From positions 19,951 through 83,950 of the forward strand of contig CAUBJF010000011.1 in NCBI GenBank assembly GCA_958436175.1: a DNA stretch of 64,000 bases, in the 5' to 3' direction. This document shows, piece by piece, positions 16,518-23,782 of the stretch (the stretch's first letter is position 1; the number at the start of each line of letters is the position of its first letter). The translations under genes and the position numbers were made by a program. The notes under the pieces are model-generated. The model was not told where the DNA came from, made no database searches, and saw only the letters and a program-made list of their open reading frames with translations. This stretch comes from an uncultured Muribaculaceae bacterium. GTDB lineage: Bacteria; Bacteroidota; Bacteroidia; Bacteroidales; Muribaculaceae.

Positions 16518-17710
16518 TGCTGTAATGATGTCTGTTTATTTCTGGGTGGATTATTGAACAGGAGAATTAAGCCTCCCATGAGCAAGAAACAGACGCACCA
16601 TAAGAATGAAGTCAGACAAATATTCCCATAACTTACCAAAGGAGAAACCAATCCACCCGCGATATATCCGATTCCTCCTATTACAGCAGATGCAGTACCT
16701 GCATATTCACGACCCAAATTCATAGCCTGAGATGTTGAGCCTGTTAAAACAAGTCCTATACCCAAAAGCATAATGAAAGTAGGTATTTCATAAACAATAA
16801 AAATGGACATATCAAAGAATGCAGTCATCGCTCCAATCGCTGCCAATAGGCTCCCAATAACTGAACCATAGAATACTGCTTTATTCATCTCACTGAACCT
16901 GAGAGACAAGGCAGAACCTGTTGCAAGTGCAACAGCATTGACAGCAAAGACAAGTGAGAACTGCAGCTCTGAGAAACCGAATAAGTCCTGCACTATAAAT
17001 GGGGTTGCAGAAATATAGGCGAACAAGGCAGCCATAGCGAGCGCATAAATTATACTGTACGGAGTAAAGCTTTTAATTTCAGTTACTTTCTTATATCCCT
17101 TGATAGATGCCTTAAGTTTGCCTGAAAATCGTTTTGTAAGTGGCAAACTTTCCTGCAATGGAATGCACAAACCGAGTAAGACAATGCCAAGAATCAACAA
17201 TATAATAAATATTCCTTGCCATCCCCATACATGTGCCACCCCACCTCCTGCAACTGGAGCAGCGACAGGAGCAAGATTGTTGATTGCACTGAGAATAGCA
17301 ATTAGTTTGGCAAGTTCCCGGCCCGAATATATATCAGCGGCAATGGAGCGGGACAAAACTATGCCACCAGCCCCGCCTATTCCCTGTAATAGACGTGCCG
17401 CAGTAAAGGCTAAAACTGAAGTAGATAAACAACAAACTACCGATGCGACAACAAAAATTATCAGTGAGAATACGAGAATAGTTTTTCTCCCATATTTGTC
17501 GCTTGCCGGACCGAACAATAATTGTCCGACAGCAAGTCCAATCATACAAAAAGTTAAGCCTAACTGAACTGTTGATGAATCACAATGGAATACCTCGGTC
17601 ATTTCCGGCAAAGTCGGAAGATACATATCAATTATAAAAGGACCGAAAGCAGAGAGGAGACCGAGAAAAACAATCAGGTAAATATAATATATCTTCGATG
17701 TCGTTCCCAT
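16514..17710 (-). CDS. MFS drug efflux transporter, Bcr/CflA type
   Basis: A 398-residue inner-membrane protein with 12 predicted helices. The N-terminus (FGPFIIDMYLPTLPEM) and the loop GPASDKYGRKT, the MFS motif A, match the Bcr/CflA drug:proton antiporter group. Such proteins export bicyclomycin, chloramphenicol, sulfonamides or related compounds; the substrate here cannot be told. It starts 5 nt after the Crp/Fnr-type regulator, so the two form an operon in which the regulator probably controls the exporter. Length is normal and no defect is seen. The region from here to about 18550 is visibly more A/T-rich than the flanking genes, consistent with acquisition by transfer. Confidence 0.9.
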   Translation of the reverse strand: MGTTSKIYYIYLIVFLGLLSAFGPFIIDMYLPTLPEMTEVFHCDSSTVQLGLTFCMIGLAVGQLLFGPASDKYGRKTILVFSLIIFVVASVVCCLSTSVLAFTAARLLQGIGGAGGIVLSRSIAADIYSGRELAKLIAILSAINNLAPVAAPVAGGGVAHVWGWQGIFIILLILGIVLLGLCIPLQESLPLTKRFSGKLKASIKGYKKVTEIKSFTPYSIIYALAMAALFAYISATPFIVQDLFGFSELQFSLVFAVNAVALATGSALSLRFSEMNKAVFYGSVIGSLLAAIGAMTAFFDMSIFIVYEIPTFIMLLGIGLVLTGSTSQAMNLGREYAGTASAVIGGIGYIAGGLVSPLVSYGNICLTSFLWCVCFLLMGGLILLFNNPPRNKQTSLQH

Positions 17711-17715
17711 GCATT

Positions 17716-18285
17716 TTACTTTATTTGTGAACGTATTCTACTTAAAGACTGAGGAGCCAGATGAATGTATGATGCTAATTTTTTAAGAGGAACGTTCTGT
17801 AATAGCTCGGGATGTCTCTTTAGTATTGACAGATAACGTTCCATCCCCCTATCACATTCAAAGAGGCTCGTAAAACTCTCCTCTGATTCCATCGCATGAC
17901 CTATAAAAATCTTCCGGACAAGATTGCAAATGGGCAATGATTCGGAGCAGAGTGTTTCAAGTGCATTTTTAGAGATACAATATAGCACGCTCGGATTTAA
18001 AGCCTCGATTGATATTGGTGATAATCTGCCGTTGTTGTAACACCATACATCAAATATAGCCTGTCCGGGGTAACCAAACCATAATGTTTGTTCACTTTCT
18101 TCAAATGGCACATAAGCTCTAAGAATACCTTTTTTGATAATATAAAAGTTATCATTGAAACCACCCTTTTCAACGATATGCAAATTTTTATCGATCTCAA
18201 CACACCTGAGATGCTCTACAAAAGCTCTTGTGGCGGCAAGGTCAAGTTTATATTTTTCGGCTATGTTATTCTCAAAATTTATCAT
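17716..18285 (-). CDS. Crp/Fnr family transcriptional regulator
   Basis: A 189-residue protein with an N-terminal cyclic-nucleotide-binding-like beta-barrel (IVEKGGFNDNFYIIKKGILRAYV) and a short C-terminal helical segment ending LKKLASYIHLAPQSLSRIRSQI, the recognition helix of a winged HTH. Ligand-binding residues of true CRP are not conserved, as is usual for the many Bacteroidota members. It is the first gene of a two-gene unit with the MFS exporter 5 nt downstream, so it probably senses a compound and controls that exporter. A perfect dyad lies just upstream of its promoter (18321-18334), a candidate own operator. Ligand unknown. Confidence 0.88.
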   Translation of the reverse strand: MINFENNIAEKYKLDLAATRAFVEHLRCVEIDKNLHIVEKGGFNDNFYIIKKGILRAYVPFEESEQTLWFGYPGQAIFDVWCYNNGRLSPISIEALNPSVLYCISKNALETLCSESLPICNLVRKIFIGHAMESEESFTSLFECDRGMERYLSILKRHPELLQNVPLKKLASYIHLAPQSLSRIRSQIK

Positions 18286-18287
18286 CG

Positions 18288-18334
18288 TGCAAAATTACAA
18301 CAAAGTAAGGAGCCATTAAATTCACATTTGTGAA
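18288..18334 (-). promoter_or_regulatory. Promoter and dyad operator candidate of the Crp/Fnr-MFS unit
   Basis: Minus strand TAATTTTGCA (18288-18297) is a -7 element immediately before the start codon. A dyad, TTCACA-TT-TGTGAA, lies at 18321-18334, near the -33 position, where a bound regulator could block or recruit polymerase. Confidence 0.5.
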
Positions 18335-18471
18335 GAAATGACGCTATATGGAACTTTGCGACAATGATTTGATAACTGCTTGAATGTTCGGCGGTACTGA
18401 TGCCTGTTTATTTCCGCACTCCCATAATCCTCAAATAATCTATAGTTAGCCCTTGCATAATTTATATAAAA

Positions 18472-18500
18472 GCCGTCATCGATAACAATATCGTGACGGC
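18472..18500 (-). terminator. Intrinsic terminator of the alpha/beta-hydrolase gene
   Basis: GCCGTCA/TGACGGC plus an inner CGAT/ATCG stem (one bulge), followed on the minus strand by TTTTATATAAATT. It lies 120 nt after the stop at 18620. The rest of the 18286-18619 gap holds no convincing gene. Confidence 0.75.
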
Positions 18501-18619
18501 TCGGCAAATCTCTGTTATGCAAGAACAATTCTTTTTCTTTTCGAGAACTATACCTCGGACAGTGTAGAAATGTTTTATAAGTTTAACAGAAAGGATTTAT
18601 GTAATCTACTACATATGTT

Positions 18620-19771
18620 TCATTTGCGGAGATATTCGTTGAAGAATTTTTCAATGTCTGCAAATGGGATGATGTCCTTTTGGTCATAGAGATCGGTATG
18701 GCTTGCGCCGGGAATGACCATGAAGAGTTTGTTGTTCTCCTTGCCGGGCGTTACGGTCAGTTTTTTGTACGCGTCGCTGCCGAAATAGAAGGAGTGTGCC
18801 TTCTCTCCGTGGAGAATCATGACGGCGTTCTCGATTTCACCGGCACGGCTCATCAGGGGGAAATTAATCCACGGAATCGGGGATGTCGTGTTTCGTCCGC
18901 CATTGGAGTTGAGCGAGCGGGGGTGATAGCCGCGTTTGGTCTTGTAGTAGTCGTGATAGTCGCGGAGGAACCTGGGTGCGTCATCGGGCAATACATCGGG
19001 AACACCGCCACCGAGTTTGGGATTACCCTTGATATAGTCCTCAGTGCGCTGTGCGGCTAATTTCTCGCGGAGGGCATTGCGGGCTTCCGCACTATCATCG
19101 GCATCGAAATAGCCGTTGGCGTTGACGCGGCTCATGTCGTACATGGTGGATGCGAGAGTTGCTTTGATACGCGGATCAGAGGCTGCCGCGTTTATGGCTA
19201 TGCCACCCCATCCGCAGATGCCTATAATGCCGACTCTTTGAGGGTCAACATCAGGATTGGTAACAAGATAATCAACAGCTGCACTGAAATCCTCGGTATT
19301 GATGTCGGGAGAGGTCATATAACGGGGTGTGCCGCCGCTTTCGCCAGTGAAAGAGGGATCGAAGGCGATGGTAAGGAAACCGCGCTCTGCCATTTCCTGT
19401 GCATAAAAACCTGCCGCTTGCTCCTTGACTGCCCCGAAAGGCCCGCAGACGGCGATGGCTGGAAGCTTGCCTGTCGCTCCTTTGGGCTTATACATGTCGG
19501 CCGCAAGCGTGATGCCGTAGCGGTTGACGAATGTTACCTTGCTGTGGTCAACTTTGTTACTTTGGGGAAATGTCTTGTCCCATTCTTTTGTCAGAGTAAG
19601 ATTTTCCATATTATTTCTGTTTTCTTTTGGATTGGAGGCGGATAGGTCTGTTATTATGCTGGCTGAGTGGGTTCCTGTTCTCCTTTTTAGGATGTTATCG
19701 TCATTTGAATGGTTACAGGCACTTGCTGTCATCGTCATGATTATTGAAATTATGAGATTTATGATTTTCAT
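18620..19771 (-). CDS. Alpha/beta-hydrolase lipoprotein, dienelactone-hydrolase-like
   Basis: From the chosen ATG at 19771 the protein has 383 residues, with a lipoprotein-like signal peptide (IIMTMTASACNHSNDD). The hydrolase fold shows a strand-loop YGITLAADMYKPKG, an oxyanion-loop region CGPFGAVKEQ and the nucleophile elbow GICGWGG. There Cys replaces the usual Ser, as in dienelactone hydrolases. A likely catalytic His is in GASHTDLYD near the C-terminus. The frame is open to 19846, but a -7 promoter element at 19799-19808 lies inside that extension, so 19771 is preferred. An AraC regulator gene is 105 nt upstream on the same strand. Substrate unknown; the Cys nucleophile is read directly from sequence. 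Confidence 0.85.
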   Translation of the reverse strand: MKIINLIISIIMTMTASACNHSNDDNILKRRTGTHSASIITDLSASNPKENRNNMENLTLTKEWDKTFPQSNKVDHSKVTFVNRYGITLAADMYKPKGATGKLPAIAVCGPFGAVKEQAAGFYAQEMAERGFLTIAFDPSFTGESGGTPRYMTSPDINTEDFSAAVDYLVTNPDVDPQRVGIIGICGWGGIAINAAASDPRIKATLASTMYDMSRVNANGYFDADDSAEARNALREKLAAQRTEDYIKGNPKLGGGVPDVLPDDAPRFLRDYHDYYKTKRGYHPRSLNSNGGRNTTSPIPWINFPLMSRAGEIENAVMILHGEKAHSFYFGSDAYKKLTVTPGKENNKLFMVIPGASHTDLYDQKDIIPFADIEKFFNEYLRK

Positions 19772-19798
19772 ATAAGATATATTTTCATGCATCCACGT

Positions 19799-19808
19799 TG
19801 CAAAATTA
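19799..19808 (-). promoter_or_regulatory. Promoter (-7 element) of the hydrolase gene
   Basis: Minus strand TAATTTTGCA, 28 nt before the ATG at 19771. It decides the start codon, because the longer frame would begin upstream of transcription. Confidence 0.6.
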
Positions 19809-19876
19809 CACAAAGAGCCCCACAGCAAAGTTGCTGAGAGGCTCAATCATAGTTTCTGAAAAGATCAGATATATTT

Positions 19877-20722
19877 TTATCCCATAACAGCCGTAGGCGC
19901 GATGCCGAACTCTTTTTTGAACGCAGTCGAGAAATGGGACGGATTGCGGAATCCGACCTCAGCATATACTTCGACAACTTTCTTTTTACCGGTTTTCATA
20001 AGCTGATACGCTCTTTCGAGTCGTTTCTTGATAAGCCATTTTTCAGGAGTCAGATCGCTTATCTTTTTGAAGTCGCGCTTGAACGTGGCGAGACTGCGCC
20101 CTGTATAATGGGCTATTTCCTCTATGCTCAGGTCGCACATGAAGTTGTCCTCCATAAAGCCGAGAATATCGATCTTCCACGGTTCATTGAAATCAAACAT
20201 GGTCGGGACGAATCTGTCGTCAATAGCTAAAAGAGCCATCAGCCCCTCCTGCAGTTTCAGCTCCATGAAATCGTCTTTGGGTTTCACATCCGGGTCGAAG
20301 TATGGAGTCATCGAGGCGAAAAGACTGGCAAGTTCCACAGTTCTCGGCAGCTTGATTACTCCATCAGGAAGTTTGGCTGTTTTTGTCTTAATCTTGTTGA
20401 GCGATAGTTTGCCATACATCTCCCTGAGGAAATTACGTGTGAACATTAGGAAGATTCCACAATATCTTTCTCCGCGATAAGTCTTCTTATACATCGTGAT
20501 GTGATGATCGCGGGGGATGAACACACATTCACCCTTGCGCACATGGATTTTCTCTGTGCCGTTGTCGAGAATCATCTCCCCCGAATATACATAATTTAGT
20601 GCATACTCTCGCGAGCGATGGATGCAGCCGCTCAAGTCATCATAGAAAAAGCTGTAAAAAACGTTGTTGTAGTTAAATATCAGCTTCATCGGACCGAGGT
20701 TCTCTTCTGTGTCTATTGCCAT
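19877..20722 (-). CDS. AraC family transcriptional regulator
   Basis: A 281-residue regulator with an N-terminal cupin-like sensing domain (MILDNGTEKIHVRKGECVFIPRDHHITMY) and a C-terminal double HTH domain (LSIEEIAHYTGRSLATFKRDFKKI and VYAEVGFRNPSHFSTAFKKEFGIAP). Either Met 1 or Met 12 could be the start. A -7 element (minus strand TACTTTTGTA, 20740-20749) lies just upstream. It stands between a five-gene flavodoxin/reductase unit and the Cys-hydrolase gene on the same strand and is a likely regulator of one or both. Inducer unknown. Confidence 0.92.
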   Translation of the reverse strand: MAIDTEENLGPMKLIFNYNNVFYSFFYDDLSGCIHRSREYALNYVYSGEMILDNGTEKIHVRKGECVFIPRDHHITMYKKTYRGERYCGIFLMFTRNFLREMYGKLSLNKIKTKTAKLPDGVIKLPRTVELASLFASMTPYFDPDVKPKDDFMELKLQEGLMALLAIDDRFVPTMFDFNEPWKIDILGFMEDNFMCDLSIEEIAHYTGRSLATFKRDFKKISDLTPEKWLIKKRLERAYQLMKTGKKKVVEVYAEVGFRNPSHFSTAFKKEFGIAPTAVMG

Positions 20723-20964
20723 AATCGTTCATTTTAGACTACAAAAGTAGTATTAATATAGCAAATCAGAGTTCTCTTGAGGCTCAAAGATGTTTTCTCT
20801 TCGGCTCATGTCTCTATCAATTCAATCCCATACCGTGAGAAAGACAGGCATAGGATATGTTCTCCACTCCCAGGCCTGCCTTCCTTTTGTTTGTAAGCTA
20901 TTATATTATGGCTTCTTTTGACAGAATAGTAAACGACGTTTCTCCATTACATATCGTTATTTTT

Positions 20965-21546
20965 TTATTTTCCTATCCATACCTTGATTTCTTCGGGCTT
21001 CGCGGGGAGACGGAGACCGGTCTTCCAGTCAAGATCGGGATAGCCTTTCTTCAAGGTTGCATCCGCTTCCGACATCGGACTTTCATAGGAGGTACAGAAC
21101 GGATACAAGACTTTAGCTTTGAGCTGGTCTCGATAGTTGTCAAGGAATGCGCGAATCACTGAAGGCTCTTCGTGCCACCATATAGGGAAGCCGATAAATA
21201 TGGTATCTACATCGGCGAAATTTACATCCACTGGCTTTATGGCGGGGCGAAGTGACTGGTTGAGATGTTCCTGAGTGCAGCGAGACTGTTCGTTGACCCA
21301 GTCCACGTCTTCCGACGAATAAGGTTGTTGCGGCATCAGGCGAATCATTTTAGCTCCGGTGACAGACGCAATCTCTTTGGCCGCAAGTTCGGTGTTCCCC
21401 GAATGGGTGAAATAGATTATTACAGATTTCATATCGTTCTCTTTTTGAGGCTGTCCTGCGGCACTGTCAGTCGTAGTTTTTGAAGCACACGCATTGAGAG
21501 ACAGCGCGCATGCCAGGGCAGTCAGGATTGTTTTGATGATATTCAT
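20965..21546 (-). CDS. Flavodoxin-like lipoprotein
   Basis: A 193-residue protein with a clear lipoprotein signal (ALACALSLNACASK, Cys about 20) followed by a full flavodoxin fold. The FMN phosphate loop reads YFTHSGNTELAA, the aromatic loop FIGFPIWWHEEP and the later loop PFCTSYESP. Flavodoxins carry electrons on FMN and normally sit in the cytoplasm, so a lipidated form would act outside the inner membrane. An internal Met (about 39, at 21432) could start a cytoplasmic version. It is the last gene of a five-gene minus-strand unit, overlapping the broken hydrolase gene by 4 nt (ATGA). The redox partner is unknown; the adjacent reductases are candidates. Confidence 0.88.
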   Translation of the reverse strand: MNIIKTILTALACALSLNACASKTTTDSAAGQPQKENDMKSVIIYFTHSGNTELAAKEIASVTGAKMIRLMPQQPYSSEDVDWVNEQSRCTQEHLNQSLRPAIKPVDVNFADVDTIFIGFPIWWHEEPSVIRAFLDNYRDQLKAKVLYPFCTSYESPMSEADATLKKGYPDLDWKTGLRLPAKPEEIKVWIGK

Positions 21547-22053
21547 TTGTCAGTGTTTTTATTATCAATATGCTTTTCCCAGAATTTGACTGCACCGTCG
21601 ACCCATCCTTCGGCACTCGTGCCGATTCCGAGGCCAAAACCATGACGAAGATTTGGGAATAGATGAAATTCGGCTTCGATTCCGGCTGCTTTCAAGGCTT
21701 CTACTCGTCGACGCATAAGGGGCGGACTCGCAATGCCGTCATTGGCCCCGATTACGACATAGGTCGGAGGATCCTGCCGCGTGTATTCGGAATGTCCCGT
21801 ATAGCCATTCGAGAGGAAGGATATATTGCCCGAAGCCCTTGAATGCAGGATTGTTGACGACATCGGCGACGGTACTGTTGATTGTCAGGTGATTGGATTT
21901 GTCCATATCGTTGTTACTTTCATGCCCCGGCGCGGTATGATTACCGGTTTGCACATCATCTAACAATTCTTCGACAGGTGAAGTTGGAGAGCAGGAGGCA
22001 ATAACCGAAAAAATGGAAACAGCCACCGACAATAATATAAGTCCGCCCCTCAT
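21543..22053 (-). pseudogene. Alpha/beta-hydrolase lipoprotein gene with out-of-frame internal deletion
   Basis: Two frames carry the two ends of one protein. The first (from ATG 22053) gives a lipoprotein signal (FSVIASCSPT) and the motif VVNNPAFKGFGQYILPLEW. The second frame continues with GYTGHSEYTRQDPPTYVVIG, LFPNLRHGFGLG and AEGWVDGAVKFWEKHI, the C-terminal part of the same hydrolase family with its catalytic Asp and His region. The join is near 21805-21815. Full-length relatives, as I recall them, have some 150-plus residues between these motifs, including the Ser nucleophile. These are missing, and the frame changes at the join. Start and stop still overlap the neighbours by 4 nt, so decay looks recent. 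A sequencing error alone would not explain the missing core. Confidence 0.75.
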
Positions 22054-22763
22054 TCGCCTTTCTTATGCAATCGGTAACGTAGCCAGACAATGCCATTGTC
22101 ACGTGTTTCGGAGGAAAGCAGTTCCAACGACTGACCCGATGCAGGAAATTCATCTTGCGCTCCAGGATATTCAAAGATCGAAGGCACAGATGCAAGCCCG
22201 TCGATGCCCGGGTAGACGACAAGGCTTAGTTCGTCGATAAGTCCTGCGGCAAGCATTGATCCGTTGATGATACCTCCGCCTTGAAGCGATATTTTCCTGA
22301 CACCAAAATCATTGTATAATACCGTCATGGCTTCCTCCAGTGCAGCCGGGTCCGCAAGAACCATGTACGATATGCCTTTTCCCTCAAGCATGTCAAGGTA
22401 ATCTTCGGTGGCATCAGTATCAAGTATTGTCACGATATTGTCACCGCGCAGCTTATCCGACGTATAGAAAATATCGGCATCGGAATCTATGGTTATGAAC
22501 AGCCTCGCAGAGTCCCTGTGGCCGATGTGGATTTTACCCACTTCAGGATGCTTGTCGCTCTTGGGCATGAATCTGTAGGGAAAAGCTTCGCGTGTCGTCG
22601 CTTTTCCGAACATCCATGCATCGGTTTCGAGCGAGCGGCCTATGGCGGCATAGTCGGCAAAAAGTTTAGACGGTTCGGTTCCGACGAAGGGAACTGTCCA
22701 TCGCGACGGCAACAGACGTCCGTCGACAGAACTCATTATATGGCAAATTACATATGGTCTCAT
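22050..22763 (-). CDS. RibD C-terminal domain (dihydrofolate-reductase-like) reductase
   Basis: A 237-residue cytoplasmic protein with the RibD_C/DHFR-like fold. It opens with a strand and loop ICHIMSSVDGRLLPSR and carries the NADPH-binding LQGGGIINGSMLAAG near residue 185. Stand-alone proteins of this type are often annotated as pyrimidine reductases or DHFR-family proteins, but their substrates are mostly unknown. It lacks the deaminase domain of true RibD, and no riboflavin genes are nearby. It starts 7 nt after the aldo/keto reductase stop and overlaps the broken hydrolase gene by 4 nt, so it is part of the redox operon. A role as an NADPH-dependent reductase of a small molecule is inferred. 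Confidence 0.85.
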   Translation of the reverse strand: MRPYVICHIMSSVDGRLLPSRWTVPFVGTEPSKLFADYAAIGRSLETDAWMFGKATTREAFPYRFMPKSDKHPEVGKIHIGHRDSARLFITIDSDADIFYTSDKLRGDNIVTILDTDATEDYLDMLEGKGISYMVLADPAALEEAMTVLYNDFGVRKISLQGGGIINGSMLAAGLIDELSLVVYPGIDGLASVPSIFEYPGAQDEFPASGQSLELLSSETRDNGIVWLRYRLHKKGE

Positions 22764-22770
22764 ATCTGTT

Positions 22771-23781
22771 TTATTTAGCGTTAGAGAGTATTTTAGAGCC
22801 GCCGAACACTTCGCTCATTGGCATTGAGTCGAGTCTGTGGTCGATGGCTTCAACTTCTTCGGGTGTCAGTTTTATATCGGCAGCCCCGGCATTCTCTTTG
22901 AGACGGCACAGATGACGTGTACCCGGGATAGGTACAATCCAGGGCTTCTTGCAAATCATCCAGGCAAGGGAATTCTGCGAAGGTGTCGCATGATGGCCGT
23001 CAGCAAGATGTAGAATGTAGTCGAACAGTTCATGATTCTCCTCGAAACTTTCTTTGCGGAACTGCGGCATAGCGGCGCGGTAGTCGGACTTGGGGTCGAA
23101 CGTCGACGAAGCATCATAGTTGGTCGTCAGCAGGCCGTTGGCGAGGGGCGAGAATGCTACAAAGCCAATGCCGAGTTCTTCGAGCGTCGGGAAAAGCGAC
23201 TCGTACCATCGCGCCATCATCGAATAACGGTTTTGCACGGCCGTAACGCGGCATACTGCATTTGCACGGCGAAGATACTCCTCGTTTGCTTCCGAGATAC
23301 CCCAGTGCAGGATTTTCCCTTCACGAATCAAATCGGCCATAACATCGGCCACAGCTTCGGGCTGTACGGCAGGGTCTATGCGGTGCTGGTAGTAAAGGTC
23401 GATATGGTCGGTACGAAGACGGCGCAGGGAGCCTTCGACGGCCTTGCGGATAGCTTCCGGACTGGAGTCAGGGATAAGAGGGTGAGGGCCATTGCCATAG
23501 GGATCGTCGAATGCCAGACCGAATTTCGTGGCAATGACAATGCGGTCGCGATAGGGCTTGACAGCCTCTCCGAGCAGTTCTTCATTAGCGTGAGGGTCTT
23601 CGGGCGTACCATATATTTCGGCGGTATCAAACAATGTATAGCCCATCTCGACGGCATCGGCCAGCAATCGGGCCATCTCACGTTTATCAGCAGGGAGCCC
23701 GTAGCCGTGACTCATACCCATACAGCCGAGTCCGACGGCGGAGACACGCAGGCCGCTCAAGCCTAATGTCCTGTATTCCAT
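22771..23781 (-). CDS. Aldo/keto reductase
   Basis: A 336-residue NADPH-dependent (beta/alpha)8 reductase. Motifs: GLGCMGMSHGYG at the start, DTAEIYG with the catalytic Tyr, VIATKFGL with the Lys, YYQHRIDP with the His, and the coenzyme loop PIPGTRHLCRLKENAGA. It belongs to the AKR group that reduces aldehydes and ketones. The frame is open 32 codons further upstream, but the ATG at 23781 begins the canonical MEYRTLGLSGL. It follows the stop of the flavodoxin-hydrolase gene by a single base, so translational coupling is likely. In operon with flavodoxin and RibD-like genes it suggests detoxification of reactive carbonyls, an inference. Confidence 0.93.
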   Translation of the reverse strand: MEYRTLGLSGLRVSAVGLGCMGMSHGYGLPADKREMARLLADAVEMGYTLFDTAEIYGTPEDPHANEELLGEAVKPYRDRIVIATKFGLAFDDPYGNGPHPLIPDSSPEAIRKAVEGSLRRLRTDHIDLYYQHRIDPAVQPEAVADVMADLIREGKILHWGISEANEEYLRRANAVCRVTAVQNRYSMMARWYESLFPTLEELGIGFVAFSPLANGLLTTNYDASSTFDPKSDYRAAMPQFRKESFEENHELFDYILHLADGHHATPSQNSLAWMICKKPWIVPIPGTRHLCRLKENAGAADIKLTPEEVEAIDHRLDSMPMSEVFGGSKILSNAK

Positions 23782-23782
23782 A

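Noticed and set aside
18322..18528. A 68-codon minus-strand frame in the gap before the Crp/Fnr gene.
   Set aside because: It contains the terminator hairpin of the upstream hydrolase gene and overlaps the dyad at 18321-18334; no ribosome site or homology is visible.
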